Program-made: the position numbers and the translations under genes
Origin: Acanthamoeba lenticulata
Lineage: Eukaryota > Discosea > Longamoebia > Acanthamoebidae
NCBI GenBank assembly: GCA_002179805.1
Contig: NAVB01001203.1
Span: 1-10,777 of the forward strand
Reading direction: 5' to 3'
Length of the DNA stretch: 10,777 nucleotides
Notes under the pieces: model-generated
The model's database searches: none
What the model was told of the DNA's origin: nothing
Seen by the model: only the letters and a program-made list of their open reading frames with translations
In this document: positions 1-8,814 of the stretch, one piece after another
How positions within the stretch are numbered: position 1 is the stretch's first letter
How the letters are laid out: every line of letters begins with the position of its first letter

Positions 1-880
1 GCAACGTCACCGACCGGCCCCTCGGTGGCGAGTGGGCCCTCTTCGGTACGCCCATGTCCCTCCTCCTCCTCCTCCCACCAATCGACGCTAAATGTATCGC
101 TTGGACAGAGCGCGAGCTGGAGGGGGCGCAGCTGCGCCAGTGGGACTCGTACACGGCGAATAGTGTCTTCTTCGTGCGCGGGACCATCAGCGAGACTGAG
201 GTGAACGATCCGCGGACAGGCCACTTCCTCGACTCCAACTCGATCCATCTGGACCTCTTCATCGTCGACTTCCCCTACACCCAGTACGGCCACCCCTCTT
301 TCTCTTCTCCATCCCCACGCTACGCACTCACATGGTGATGGCCCGGGCGACGATCTACAGGCCCAACACGTCGCTGGCGATGGTCCTTCGTGTCCGGACA
401 GCGAACCCGAGCACGGTGATTTCGGGCCCCAGCCCGGTTGATCTTGCGGCCGAGCAGCCCGTCAGGATGCTGATCAACAAGGTCGGCAATGGTGTCATCA
501 GCGGCAGTGTACAGGGCGTCTTTGGATGGGCCAACGCAGGTGCGTGCTGCCGTTCCTCGCCAGCCCCCCACAGGTGGTTCACTAAACTGCGCGCACAAAA
601 TCTGGGGGTGTTGGTGAAACCTTCTGCAGTGCTCTACGGCGACAGCATCAGCGACTTGCACGAAGTGGTCGAGCCTCAAGTGGCGCCGATCCTTGTGACG
701 CGTTTGCTCGCCGACGAAGCCGAACTCAACCAGCCGGACGCCGAGGGGCGGGCGCCCGCAGAGATCTCGCGAGTCTTTGCCTTTGCCTTGGACGACGCGG
801 GGGCGCAGGCTCCTGTGTTTCACTGGTCCTTCTCTCTCGGCCTCGACACGCGCGACATGCAAGCTTCCACTGAGCAATGA
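1..880 (+). CDS. Unrecognised protein, 3' part of a gene (4 exons visible)
   Basis: This is the C-terminal 215 residues of a protein whose 5' end lies left of the window. The exons are 1-45, 109-283, 361-539 and 630-880, with TGA at 878-880. The introns start GTACGC, GTACGG and GTGCGT and end CAG, and the frame closes exactly across each junction. The reading frame at the left edge starts at base 3. The protein is soluble-looking with no clear membrane segment. It has alternating hydrophobic stretches (HLDLFIVDFPYTQ, then LAMVLRVRTANPSTVISGP) that suggest beta strands, and an acidic, alanine-rich C-terminus. I recognise no family motif and assign no function. Introns 1 (63 bp) and 3 (90 bp) are multiples of three without stops, so versions that keep them would also translate. 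The splice calls rest on signal and frame only. Confidence 0.6.
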
Positions 881-1000
881 CCTGAGGCCTCTCCGCCTTG
901 TGTATGTAAAACAAAGTTCTCGGACCGCAAAAAAAGGTGCACTTGTTTGTACAAAACTGATGGGCAGCAGTTGCAACGTAACGCGGAGCTCCCGCGCCAA
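881..1000. other. Convergent 3' intergenic spacer
   Basis: Only 120 bp separate the TGA of the plus-strand gene (878-880) from the TGA of the minus-strand kinase gene (1001-1003), so both 3' UTRs and poly(A) sites must fit or overlap here. The spacer is more AT-rich than the exons. It contains a short A-run near 931 and a TGTATGTAAAAC stretch near 900. I see no AATAAA hexamer inside it and no RNA gene. Confidence 0.5.
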
Positions 1001-4000
1001 TCAAGCGTCGTTTTTCTTCCAGGAGAAGAGGGTCTTGCTCTTCTTGCGCGTGGTATCGCTTCCGCTCGTCCGGCTGGCCGCGCCCCAGCCTTCCTCCCGC
1101 GGGGCGCGCACGCTGCTGGCCCGCACGCTCTCCTCCACGCTGCTCTCAATAAATACCACCCCAAAGTACACCGCCTGCTTGCTGCCGTTCCCCTCCGCCT
1201 CCTGCGTACCGTGATCGCCGTGTTAGTTACTCTTGATATGGGGGGAAAAAGGGAGACTTGGCCAATGGTGCGTGCCTCCACAAGTTCGTGAGACAGGATG
1301 ACGGCGTCGAGCCACTGGCTGTCCTTGTGGAGGGCCTGGCACTTGGCGCCCGGCACCATCCAGCCCAGAGAGTCTGCGCGCGACGCACGACGCATGAGCA
1401 CGAATAGGGCACGTAGACAAGCTTCGCGTCAGAGCGGAAGGGAACCTTTGGTCTGGGACTCCTGCAGCGATGCCACGAGCGTCTTGAGCTCGGTCGAAAG
1501 CACGGACTTCTCCACCTGGGACTGAGCCGCCAGCTCCTTCAGCTGCCCGATGCTGTCCTTCTGTTTTTAGGAGTCTCCATTGGTAAGCTCTTGGGTTCCA
1601 AAGATCATTGTCATTAATCATGTTCACGAACCAGCTGCTGCTTCTCGGTGGCGAGCTCGATGAGGGCCGCCTGGAGGTCGGCGTGTGCCTTCTGGAGGTC
1701 GGACATGTCCTCGCGCTCGAGCACGAGGAGCGCCTCGAGGGTCGTCCGCTTCTCGCGCAGCTCGTCGTTGTCCTTGCTCATCTGCAGCAACCGCCGGCAG
1801 ATCGTGACCGTGTCCTCCTCCTCGAGGTTCTGGATGATCTTGTTCTGCTCCTCGACGCTGAACTCGACGTTGGACTCCATCGTCGCGTTGCCCTCCTCGC
1901 CTCCGCCTCTCGCTTGACCGTTTTCACCACCTCCATTGTTGTCATTCCTGCTGCGGCGGTTCCCCGAGGCCGACTCGCCTGACTCCCGCTTCGTTCGTCC
2001 TTGCTGCTGTTGATGCTGCAGGTCGTGGCCACTGCCTCGGAGGACGACGCTGCCCTTGGACTCCTTGCTGACTCCGCTGCCAGGGGAGCTGTCGCCGAGG
2101 CTGCGAGTGCTGGTCGACGTGCTGCTGCTGCTGCTCCCCAGGAGGTCCGACGCGCTGGTGCCCTTGCGGCCGATCTTGCTGCCCTTCCGCCGGCCCTTCT
2201 TGCCCGAATCTGTGCCATCACCACCCTCGCCGTCTTCCTTCTCGACGCGGGCAGCGTCTTCGGCCAACGTTCGGCTGCTGAGGGAGGCTCTGGTCTTGCT
2301 CCCCGACGACGCCTCCTTGGACGCCTTCATCTTGGCCTTGGCCGCTTCTGCCGCAGCCGCCGCCACACCTGCGGTGCACATGCCTGGGGGGTCAGGATCA
2401 CGACGAAGCGCTGCTCTTCGCTTGCTACAGCCCACAAGATGACGCACCTTTGCGCTTCTTCTCCTCGGCGGCAGCGGCGGCTGCTGCGGCGACCTCCTTG
2501 CGGATGCGTTGGATGTACTCGTAGTCGGGCGGGAGGATGAGCTCCACGCTGCGGCCGGTGCCGATTCCCTTCTTCTTGAGGCCCAGCATGCCCTTCTTCT
2601 TGCCCAGCCGCGTGATCCCGCCGCCGCCTTCGACCCCGGCCTCGGCGGCCGAGCGGGCCTTGGTCTGGCCCTGCTCCCACTCCTTCCACCAGTTGAGGAA
2701 TTCGAGGAATTGCTGGGGCGACAGGTCCATTTCCTCGAGCTGCTTCATCTCCTTGCTCAGCTTCGAGCTGCCCGACAGGCTCGCAAAGGCTGTGCTGGAC
2801 CGGCTCCTGAGCTTCTCCCCGCTGCCGTTGTTGTTTGCGTTGTTGTTGCTGCTGTTGCTGTCCTTGCCTCCGCCGGCGTTGTTATTGTTGTTGTTGCTGC
2901 TGTTGCCGGTGTTGCCAGAAGCCGCAGTGGCGGCGCCGTCTTTGGTGGCGTGGCTATTGGAGGCGCCGCCCGAGTCTCTGTCCCTGCCCCGGATCTTCTG
3001 CCAGACCGTCTCCAGCTCTTGCGCCTGCCACACGTGTGTGCGTGTCAGGCCAAACAAACAAACAATTTAAATTGTCACAACACACATGCACACACGTACA
3101 CTGCTGGTCTCCGGCTTGTCTGGGGCGGCGACGGTGCCCGAGGAGGCGAGGTGGCCGCTGTTCCGGCTGCTGTGGTTGGTCCAGATGCGGGGCAGGATGA
3201 CCGACCGCGACTTGCCCTGCTTCCCGCCTGACTTGAGGCTGCCCTTCTTGTCGCCTCCTTTGTCGTCTGCTGGTTCATCATCTCGCGACTGCGTTGGCCA
3301 GCAGATGGAGATGCTCATCAGTCAGCCGGCGCGGGTTGCCCAACATAAGCGTGTGCACGCTGGTGCCAAACAAGATCGAGAAGGGCACGAGAGCGCACCC
3401 AAAGCGACCGAATCCACTGGAACTTCATCAGCTCGTTGGCGCTAGGCCGCTTCTTCTCGTCTTTGATGAAGCAGCCCAGCAGGAAGTCGGTCAGTTGCTC
3501 GGAGATGCTGCTCGGGAGGGGCGGGTGGTCGTCGTTGACCATTCGGTACAGCGCCACGTCCGGCCCGAGGCGCCAGTAAGGGGCCTGCAGGACAGCACAA
3601 CACAAGCGCGTCAGCCTTGTGTTCGTCTTTCGCCATTGCACCCACTGGGCTTGATCCAGTGGCAAGAGCGACGCGCACCATGCCGGTGAGCAGCTCGAGG
3701 ATGGTGCAGCCGAGAGACCAGATGTCGGCCGACGTGGTGGCATCCTCCTTGGAGATGATCTCCGGCGCCACTGGGGTTGGCCACATGGTCGTCAGATCAT
3801 GCACGAGAGTTGGACGATCGGGATTTGGGGGGGAGGAGGCCGTACTCCAGAAGGGCGTGCCGACGAGCTCCTCCTTCTGCACGACGGCCGCGTAGGAGCA
3901 GCTGCCAAAGTCGGCCAGCTTGCATGTGCCCTCCTTGGTCAGCAGGATGTTGGCGCCCTTGATGTCCCTGTTTGCCATCGAGTGCCGCCGCAGAGAGAGA

Positions 4001-4780
4001 GAGAGAGAGAGAGGAATGAGGGAATGGAGGCTTCAACATCGATGCAAGCAGGGATAGAAACCTGTGAATGACGCCCTGCTTGTGCAGGTACTCCAGGCCG
4101 CGGAGGACCTGTGTGATGTAGATGACCAACAAGCTCTCGGGGAACTTGCCAAACTTCTTCATCGTGTCATGCAGGTTACCGCCCTCCACGAATCTGGCCG
4201 ACAGGACAGGAAGTCATTTCACAGTATTATGAATAACGCAACAGAAAACTAGCCAAAAAGAGATGACGGCAGCGTACTCGAGGATGAAGTAGAGGTAGTC
4301 GGCAGAGTCCTTGTAGTCGATGAATTGCACGAGGTTGGGGTGGTACAGGTTCTGTAGCAACTCGAGTTCTTGCTGCAGACGTGGAATCCAAGTGAGCAGC
4401 TTCGTGGAGGAAGCACGCCTATTCTGGGAGGGACCCATGGCCGTACCATGATCTGGGGCATCTGGTCTTCACGAATCAACTTCTTTTCGATTTGTTTAAT
4501 CGCCACCACCTCGCCCGTCTTGATGTTGAGCCCGCGAAACACGGTGCCAAAGGCTCCCTTGCCCAGCGTATCGCCTATTTGCTGTTTGGGCCCCAAACAT
4601 GCATGAGCCGCGCGCAAGCTTCGGCAAGACCCCACAGCCACACACTCGAGAGCAAGAATCAAAAGAAGTACGTACATAGGTGTCTTTGATGATGGGCGCA
4701 TTACCTCGCTGGTAGGGCGAGGCCATTGTCCGCTTTCTCGGCCCTCCTTCGTCTCCGCTATCCTTTTTGATGCGGCTCAT
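1001..4780 (-). CDS. SepA/Cdc7/MAP3K-epsilon-like protein kinase with coiled coil and C-terminal Tudor-like domain
   Basis: The protein is a predicted Ser/Thr kinase of 925 aa. Exons in coding order are 4780-4676, 4581-4447, 4372-4278, 4193-4062, 3967-3846, 3770-3679, 3584-3399, 3288-3100, 3024-2448, 2368-1632, 1560-1446, 1373-1282 and 1201-1001; all junctions keep frame. The kinase domain spans about residues 36-287: glycine loop GKGAFG (42-47), VAIK lysine K64, helix-C Glu probably E82, HRDIKGAN (catalytic D157), DFG D175, GTPFWMAPE (192-200) and an [16 protein letters not shown] segment. This pattern is that of the SepA/Cdc7/MAP3K-epsilon group, whose known members act in septation or cytokinesis; that role is inferred here. 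Residues 353-545 are low-complexity (Asn/Ser around 393-417, eight Ala around 531-538) with a WWKEWEQ patch near 464. A coiled coil covers about 712-828. Residues 833-891 look like a Tudor domain (W833, [15 protein letters not shown], then VYFGVVF and [10 protein letters not shown]). The tail is basic. The chosen ATG follows a GA tract. The last intron's donor (GTGGAG) is the weakest call. Confidence 0.85.
2818..2906 (-). repeat. Trinucleotide tract encoding Asn/Ser/Gly runs in the kinase linker
   Basis: On the coding (minus) strand this is a run of AAC/AAT, AGC and GGC codons. It makes two Asn-rich blocks (a six-Asn run and a split Asn block) separated by Gly and Ser, about residues 392-421 of the kinase protein. 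The codons are mixed (AAC with AAT), so the run is not a pure microsatellite. Such homopolymers are common in amoebozoan regulatory proteins and are usually disordered. Confidence 0.7.
3992..4013. repeat. (AG)11 dinucleotide repeat in a kinase-gene intron
   Basis: This is a perfect AG repeat on the plus strand, read as (CT)11 on the gene strand. It lies inside the intron 4061-3968, about 24 nt before its 3' splice site, where a pyrimidine tract would sit. A similar CT/GA tract (4781-4792) immediately precedes the start codon of the same gene. Confidence 0.9.
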
Positions 4781-5062
4781 CTCTCTCTCTCTGGAAAAAG
4801 TGTCGCTACTCGCCTGGTCTAAAGTGGCAAGATGCGAAGACCTCACCGGTGAGAGAGGAGGGGCGGGCTTCTCCGCTCGTGAGCGTCCTCTCGTAGAACA
4901 CGGGAAGGAGGCAAAGCTTCTTCTTGGCTCTCACGCGAAGTTTACCTCTGCCTAAACAAGCAAAACTGAAAATGGCCCAAATAAGGGGCAAGAGAAGCAC
5001 GAAAAGGCAATCGCTCGTTTGAAACGCCTGGAATGCCTGGAATGTCGTACTCGCGCCGGCCT
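4781..5062 (-). promoter_or_regulatory. Probable promoter/5' UTR of the kinase gene and 3' UTR of the transporter gene
   Basis: This 282 bp gap between tandem minus-strand genes must hold the 3' UTR of the upstream transporter gene (stop at 5063-5065) and the start region of the kinase gene (ATG at 4780). On the gene strand a GA tract, the complement of 4781-4792, directly abuts the ATG. I see no convincing TATA box. A two-copy 9 bp tandem repeat is at 5026-5043. The role is inferred from position only. Confidence 0.4.
5026..5043. repeat. Two-copy 9 bp tandem repeat
   Basis: GCCTGGAAT occurs twice in a row just downstream of the transporter gene's stop codon. It may belong to the 3' UTR. It has no assigned function and could be a chance duplication. 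Confidence 0.8.
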
Positions 5063-7702
5063 TCAAAAACCATACTTGGAACCGATGGCCATCTCGACGA
5101 CGGTGAAGAGGAAGGCCAGGAAGGTGCAAGTCACGATCGTCCAGATGTAGAACGGATGAGAAAAGTGCCAAGTGTAGGGCGTTCGCAGACCGGCCTCTCC
5201 CCACTTGGCCCAGCACCTCTGATAGCAGAGCGAGCTCGAGTCAGACGTCATACAGAAGTGGAGCTTTCTAAAGGAGAGGCCTCTTCTCCATAGTACGCGA
5301 CGGAGAGCTGTACCTTGACCGCGTAGTGCAGAACTAACCCGGGCAGGATGTAGCCGATGAAGAAGCCCGACAGGCCGGTCAGTTTGATCACTGCGCGTCG
5401 AGCTCGAGTCAGGAGCCACGAAGACGAAGAAGGAAACAGATTCAAGAAGGTGATGACGTACGCAGAGCGACGTTGCGCAAGAAGGCAGCGCCAACGAGGG
5501 GCGGTATGGCGGCCAGCAGGCGGCACAGGATGCGCATGCGCACAGACTGCATGTTATTGGTCCACGAGTGCGGAAGGCCCGCGTACAAGTTGTTGCCCAG
5601 CGTGATGGCTGTACAATCCGCGACCAATTAATTATTGTGAACGCGTTGCAATCATAAATGAACACTCGAGATGGATGAAGCCGTCGAGTTGCAGGTTGAG
5701 AGGAAAGCGGGCAGAGACGAAGCCCGGGAAGGGACGGCTGCGCACCGAGAAGCGGGAAGCCCGTGCTGGTGGTTGCCACCGGGAACAGGATCACCACATA
5801 GGAGATGATGGTCGCCCACAGCTCCTTGTGGGCCGGCGCTCCATGCACGGAGAAGTCGCCGTTCCAGTTAACCCAGTTGAGCGTGATCAGCTCCTTGGTC
5901 TGTGATGGTGATGATGATGGTGATGGTCATTCCACCGTTGTTATCATCGTGATTGCTGATTCGAGGCCACGGGAGGCAACGTACATACGACCCAAAGTAC
6001 ATGGAGCAGAGGAGGCCCAGCCCAAGGTAGACCATCATCGTCGTTCCGCAGCCAACAGAGAAGATCATCAGCAGCTGAAAGACACCCCCCCCCCAAATGC
6101 AAACAGAGCGCGCAACAATCAGCTTTCCATTCCACCACCACCACCACCGCTACACCGAGAGAGAGCCGAGAGCGCGGCGGACCTTGGACTTGTCCCTGAC
6201 GGGCTGGACGATGCCCGGCACGCCATAGTGCATGAGCTGCGCAAAGATCGAGGCCGTGAGGATCAAGCCAAAGCCTATTCTTGTCCACAACAACAACAAG
6301 CATCCAATCAAACCCACCGCACACATGCATCGCATTAAAACAAAGAAATAATGAAAAATATAAAGAATAATAATAATAATATATTAAAAAAAGGGGGGGG
6401 GCGCAGTCTGACCCGAAATGTCGCCCAGCTTGGTGAAGGCCAAGTAGGGCGAGTCCGACCCTGTGTGCACAGGGTCGATGGGTTGGTTGAACATGGCGAC
6501 CACCACCGAGACGAGGATGATGCCCGTGGCGAGGAAGCGGAAGGCCGACATGGTGACTTGCAGGATCACTTGGTCGGTCAGGTTCAGGCACGACGTGGGC
6601 ACGACGAGGACGGCCATGATGGCGATCCAGACCCAATAGGCATACTGGCAACCGTCCGGCAGGGGCGAGTCGTCCAGATTGCTGCCCACAAAAGAAAAAT
6701 AAATAAATAACATAATAATAATAAGAAAAATAATAATAAAAGCACTAAACTGAGGTGGCACTCTAGAGCTAACGCACCAGGTCAGGCCGTTGGTGAGGCC
6801 CATCACAGGCACGTAGGTGGTCATGGAAGTGGAGGCGACAACACCATACAGCCACCTTGCGATCCATAGTTGTAAGGTGGGGATCCGCGCGGAGCAAAAA
6901 GCGTATCTGCTCACAGGAGGGCGCAAGGAGGAGACACGTACAGGGTGCCAAAGATGTAGGCGAAGATGCACAACTCGTAGAACAGTTTGCCCGGCCAGCC
7001 CAGGAAGATGCCGCAGAGTTCGTTGTTCTCGTAGTTGGTGATGAGGCAGAAGGAGGGCTTCCCCGAGTCACGTGGACGACTGACCCACTCCTCGCCCGTC
7101 GCGTTGATGGGCGACGAGATCAGGGGATCTGCTCACGCAACCCGAAGACGCCGCATGACGACCATGGCACTCTCTTGGCAAACAAGTCGAGAGCGGATGG
7201 AGGACGTGTGTCACGTACCAGGAGCGATGGCGCTTTCCTCCTCCACCGCGGCATACATGAGCGCGTTCGCTCGGGTGGCCGCCTGAGCATGACCAATTGG
7301 GGTGCAAAGTGGTGTGAGTTGTTTGTTGTTTGCCTGGCTCTTTAGAACTGAGCGGGGTTGGCCTCTACGTACGTCGACGAGCCACATGGCCGTGACTACG
7401 CCGATCAAGGTGATGCCCACCATGAACACGCCGCCCAGCAGCAGACCGGACTTGACAAAGGCATAAGGCGTGCTCAACATGCCCACTCCGAGAACGTAGT
7501 TCACCAAAAAGGCGCCTGTGTTATGGAAATCGAATGAGATTTTGTTAATTGGGAAAAGATGAGCCAGAATTGAGGCAAGATCGTTGAGATTGATGCACGT
7601 ACAGGCGACAAAGGAGCTGTACTGAGCAGGCGGCTTGCCCGGAGTGCGTCCCCGGGAATCAGGAGTGATGAGGGCCACATCTACGTCCTCCGAGTTGAGC
7701 AT
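5063..7702 (-). CDS. TMEM104-like membrane protein of the amino-acid transporter (Aa_trans/AAAP) fold
   Basis: The predicted multipass membrane protein has 518 aa. Exons in coding order are 7702-7603, 7515-7373, 7282-7219, 7128-6942, 6855-6778, 6681-6413, 6274-6183, 6074-5985, 5899-5746, 5608-5462, 5390-5314 and 5218-5063; every junction closes in frame. I count about 11 helices, near residues 35-55, 58-79, 151-175, 205-222, 230-254, 281-303, 312-335, 370-396, 418-437, 443-464 and 489-511, the usual number for this superfamily. The first helix carries NYVLGVGMLSTPYAF, the typical Aa_trans entry motif. FPVATTSTGFPLLAITLGNN (380-399) closely resembles the corresponding helix of animal TMEM104, by recall rather than by alignment. 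A long 2-3 loop holds an NAT sequon at N111. The substrate and membrane are unknown. The N-terminal 33 residues are polar. The intron 6412-6275 has an unusual AATAG acceptor, chosen because it alone restores the frame. The neighbours suggest no operon-like partner. Confidence 0.85.
6361..6401. repeat. AAT microsatellite, A-run and G9 tract within a transporter intron
   Basis: An imperfect (TAA)n run around 6366-6380 is followed by seven A's and nine G's (6393-6401). All lie in the 138 bp intron 6412-6275. This is one of the longest introns in the gene, probably lengthened by the repeats. A C10 run at 6085-6094 sits in the neighbouring intron, 6182-6075. Confidence 0.85.
6696..6740. repeat. 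AT-rich AAAT/AAT simple repeat in a transporter intron
   Basis: AAAT and AAT units fill most of the intron 6777-6682. On the gene strand it reads as a T-rich pyrimidine-like stretch ahead of the GGGCAG acceptor. It contrasts sharply with the GC-rich exons on either side. Confidence 0.85.
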
Positions 7703-7703
7703 T

Positions 7704-7789
7704 CTACAAAAGAAGACACACGAACCGCTAAGCTCGCCGTACAGCAGCAATGCTCCATTGAAGCTGAGAGAAAGGAAGGAGGACGATAC
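7704..7789 (-). other. Probable leader (5' UTR) intron of the transporter gene
   Basis: On the minus strand CAG|GTATCG at 7792-7784 and TTTTGTAG at 7711-7704 fit an 86 bp intron. That matches the gene's coding introns (mostly 85-96 bp). The acceptor leaves a single A before ATGCTC. The open frame upstream of the donor would not be in phase with the ATG, which supports a non-coding leader exon upstream of 7789. It was inferred from splice signals only. Confidence 0.5.
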
Positions 7790-8037
7790 CTGACCAGCAG
7801 AACACACGTAGAGAAAAGGCGGGCTGGGCTCCACTTCGTGGTTGTTTCTCAAAGGGGCGCTCTCCTTTCCAGAAAGAAATTCAAAAAAAAAAAAAAAACA
7901 AAAAAAAACAGCTGCTCTGTGCGGAAGGTGGTTTATTCGCGCGGCACCCTGCATGGACGGCGAGCGGGCACATAACAAAAGCGCTCTCCAAGCCGTGTGT
8001 CGTTAGCGAACAAGAGAGGGACGAACGTGAGCTTGAC
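7790..8037 (-). promoter_or_regulatory. Spacer: 3' UTR of the small gene and promoter/leader exon of the transporter gene
   Basis: The 248 bp between two tandem minus-strand genes hold no open frame I believe in. The most visible element is a tract of A16-C-A9 on the plus strand at 7883-7908. It reads as a long T-run on the gene strand, about 95 bp upstream of the proposed leader intron. Such T-tracts can be nucleosome-depleting promoter elements or 3' UTR processing elements. Either is possible here. Confidence 0.4.
7883..7908. repeat. A16-C-A9 homopolymer tract
   Basis: This near-perfect A-run on the plus strand is broken by one C and is the longest homopolymer in the window. I see no flanking target-site duplication and no retroposed gene body beside it, so I read it as a promoter or 3' UTR tract of the minus-strand genes, not the tail of a retroposon. 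Confidence 0.9.
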
Positions 8038-8814
8038 TTAGTGGGCGGCAGCCTCACGCTCCAGACGCTGCTTGCGGATGTTGGGGCGGGGTGGGTTGAA
8101 CGGGTCGTACGCCGTGGGCTTGGGGTAGCTCGATGGCGCAGGCGACGGCTTCAAGTCCCACGAGTGCCAGAAGTTCCACCTGATCAGCTCACCCTCCAGC
8201 TCTGGTCGTTTTGCCACCACCAGGCGCAGTTTTCGCGCATGAGTTCACCCCCAAAGCTGCAGGTGCGCATGGGACACAATAATACCCTTGTAGCGGAGCT
8301 CATAAAGGCTCTTGAACAGGCCGCTGTCTCGGTAGAAGGCCGCCAGGGGGCGTCGGCCCTGCAGCACAGCAGAAAAACAGAGGGGGGGGGTCAACACTAC
8401 AAGAAGGGCGTGAAGCGCAGACGCTGCAGCGAACCTTGTAATAGTCGTCCGGACGCGCCATCGAGCAGCTCCACAAATAGCTTTCCCTCTTCCTGAAGGA
8501 GGGAAGTTGCGCAAGTTACAAACAAGAAATGCGGGCTCGAAGTGCGCAAAATTGGTTTTGTCCCCGTCGTACATTACAGGCATCTGGGCGGCAACCTCGC
8601 GAAGATATTCAATGTTGGAGGCCTCATCTTGCTCGTTGATCTCTTGCCTCTTCTTAATGATCCATTGAGCAAGCGCCGGTTGCTTCCTCTTCCAATTCTG
8701 ATGTTCCGAGCAACACAGATTTGAATTGGGCCACACGTGGAAGAATTCAGGGCAGGGGGAAAGGAACAGTACGTAATACTCAGGGAAGGACTCACGCGTG
8801 TTGTCGCGATCCAT
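8038..8814 (-). CDS. Small protein of unknown function (about 153 aa, 5 exons)
   Basis: I do not recognise this protein. Exons in coding order are 8814-8773, 8697-8573, 8492-8435, 8358-8286 and 8201-8038 (TAA at 8038-8040). It starts MDRDNTRESFPEYY; this ATG sits in a favourable context (CCAACATGG) and gives exon-like codon use. The protein is hydrophilic, rich in charged and aromatic residues, with no signal peptide or membrane helix. A helical basic/acidic section (WIIKKRQEINEQDEASNIEY) is followed by a segment with LFKSLYELRYKELEGELIRW, then WHSWDLKPSPAP, a proline-rich stretch and a basic tail ending EREAAAH. Small size and composition would suit a mitochondrial or ribonucleoprotein accessory subunit, but nothing shows that. 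The middle exon (58 nt) is uncertain: its first half reads better in another frame, as EEGKLFVELLDG. Confidence 0.6.

Noticed and set aside
1148..1153. AATAAA hexamer on the plus strand as the poly(A) signal of the first gene
   Set aside because: It lies 270 bp past the stop, inside the coding exon of the convergent kinase gene (antisense), and is explained by VVFIES codons there. Use is possible but unsupported.
820..1401. Minus-strand open frame reading through 820-1401
   Set aside because: Its upper part (1282-1373) is a real Tudor exon, but below 1282 it runs in the wrong frame through an intron and past the real stop. The spliced model explains the region better.
2001..3231. Long plus-strand open frames (e.g. 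2001-2540, 2509-3231) rich in Leu, Ala and Cys
   Set aside because: They are antisense to the large linker exons of the kinase gene. Their Cys/Leu/Val runs are mirror readings of the Asn/Ser/Ala codon repeats.
4249..4701. Signal-peptide-like start [20 protein letters not shown] upstream of the kinase glycine loop
   Set aside because: It is a read-through of the intron 4675-4582. The spliced first exon (4780-4676) joins to [12 protein letters not shown] in frame and matches the kinase family start.
7883..7908. A-tract as the tail of a retroposon or processed pseudogene
   Set aside because: There is no adjacent intronless gene copy and no flanking direct repeat is visible.
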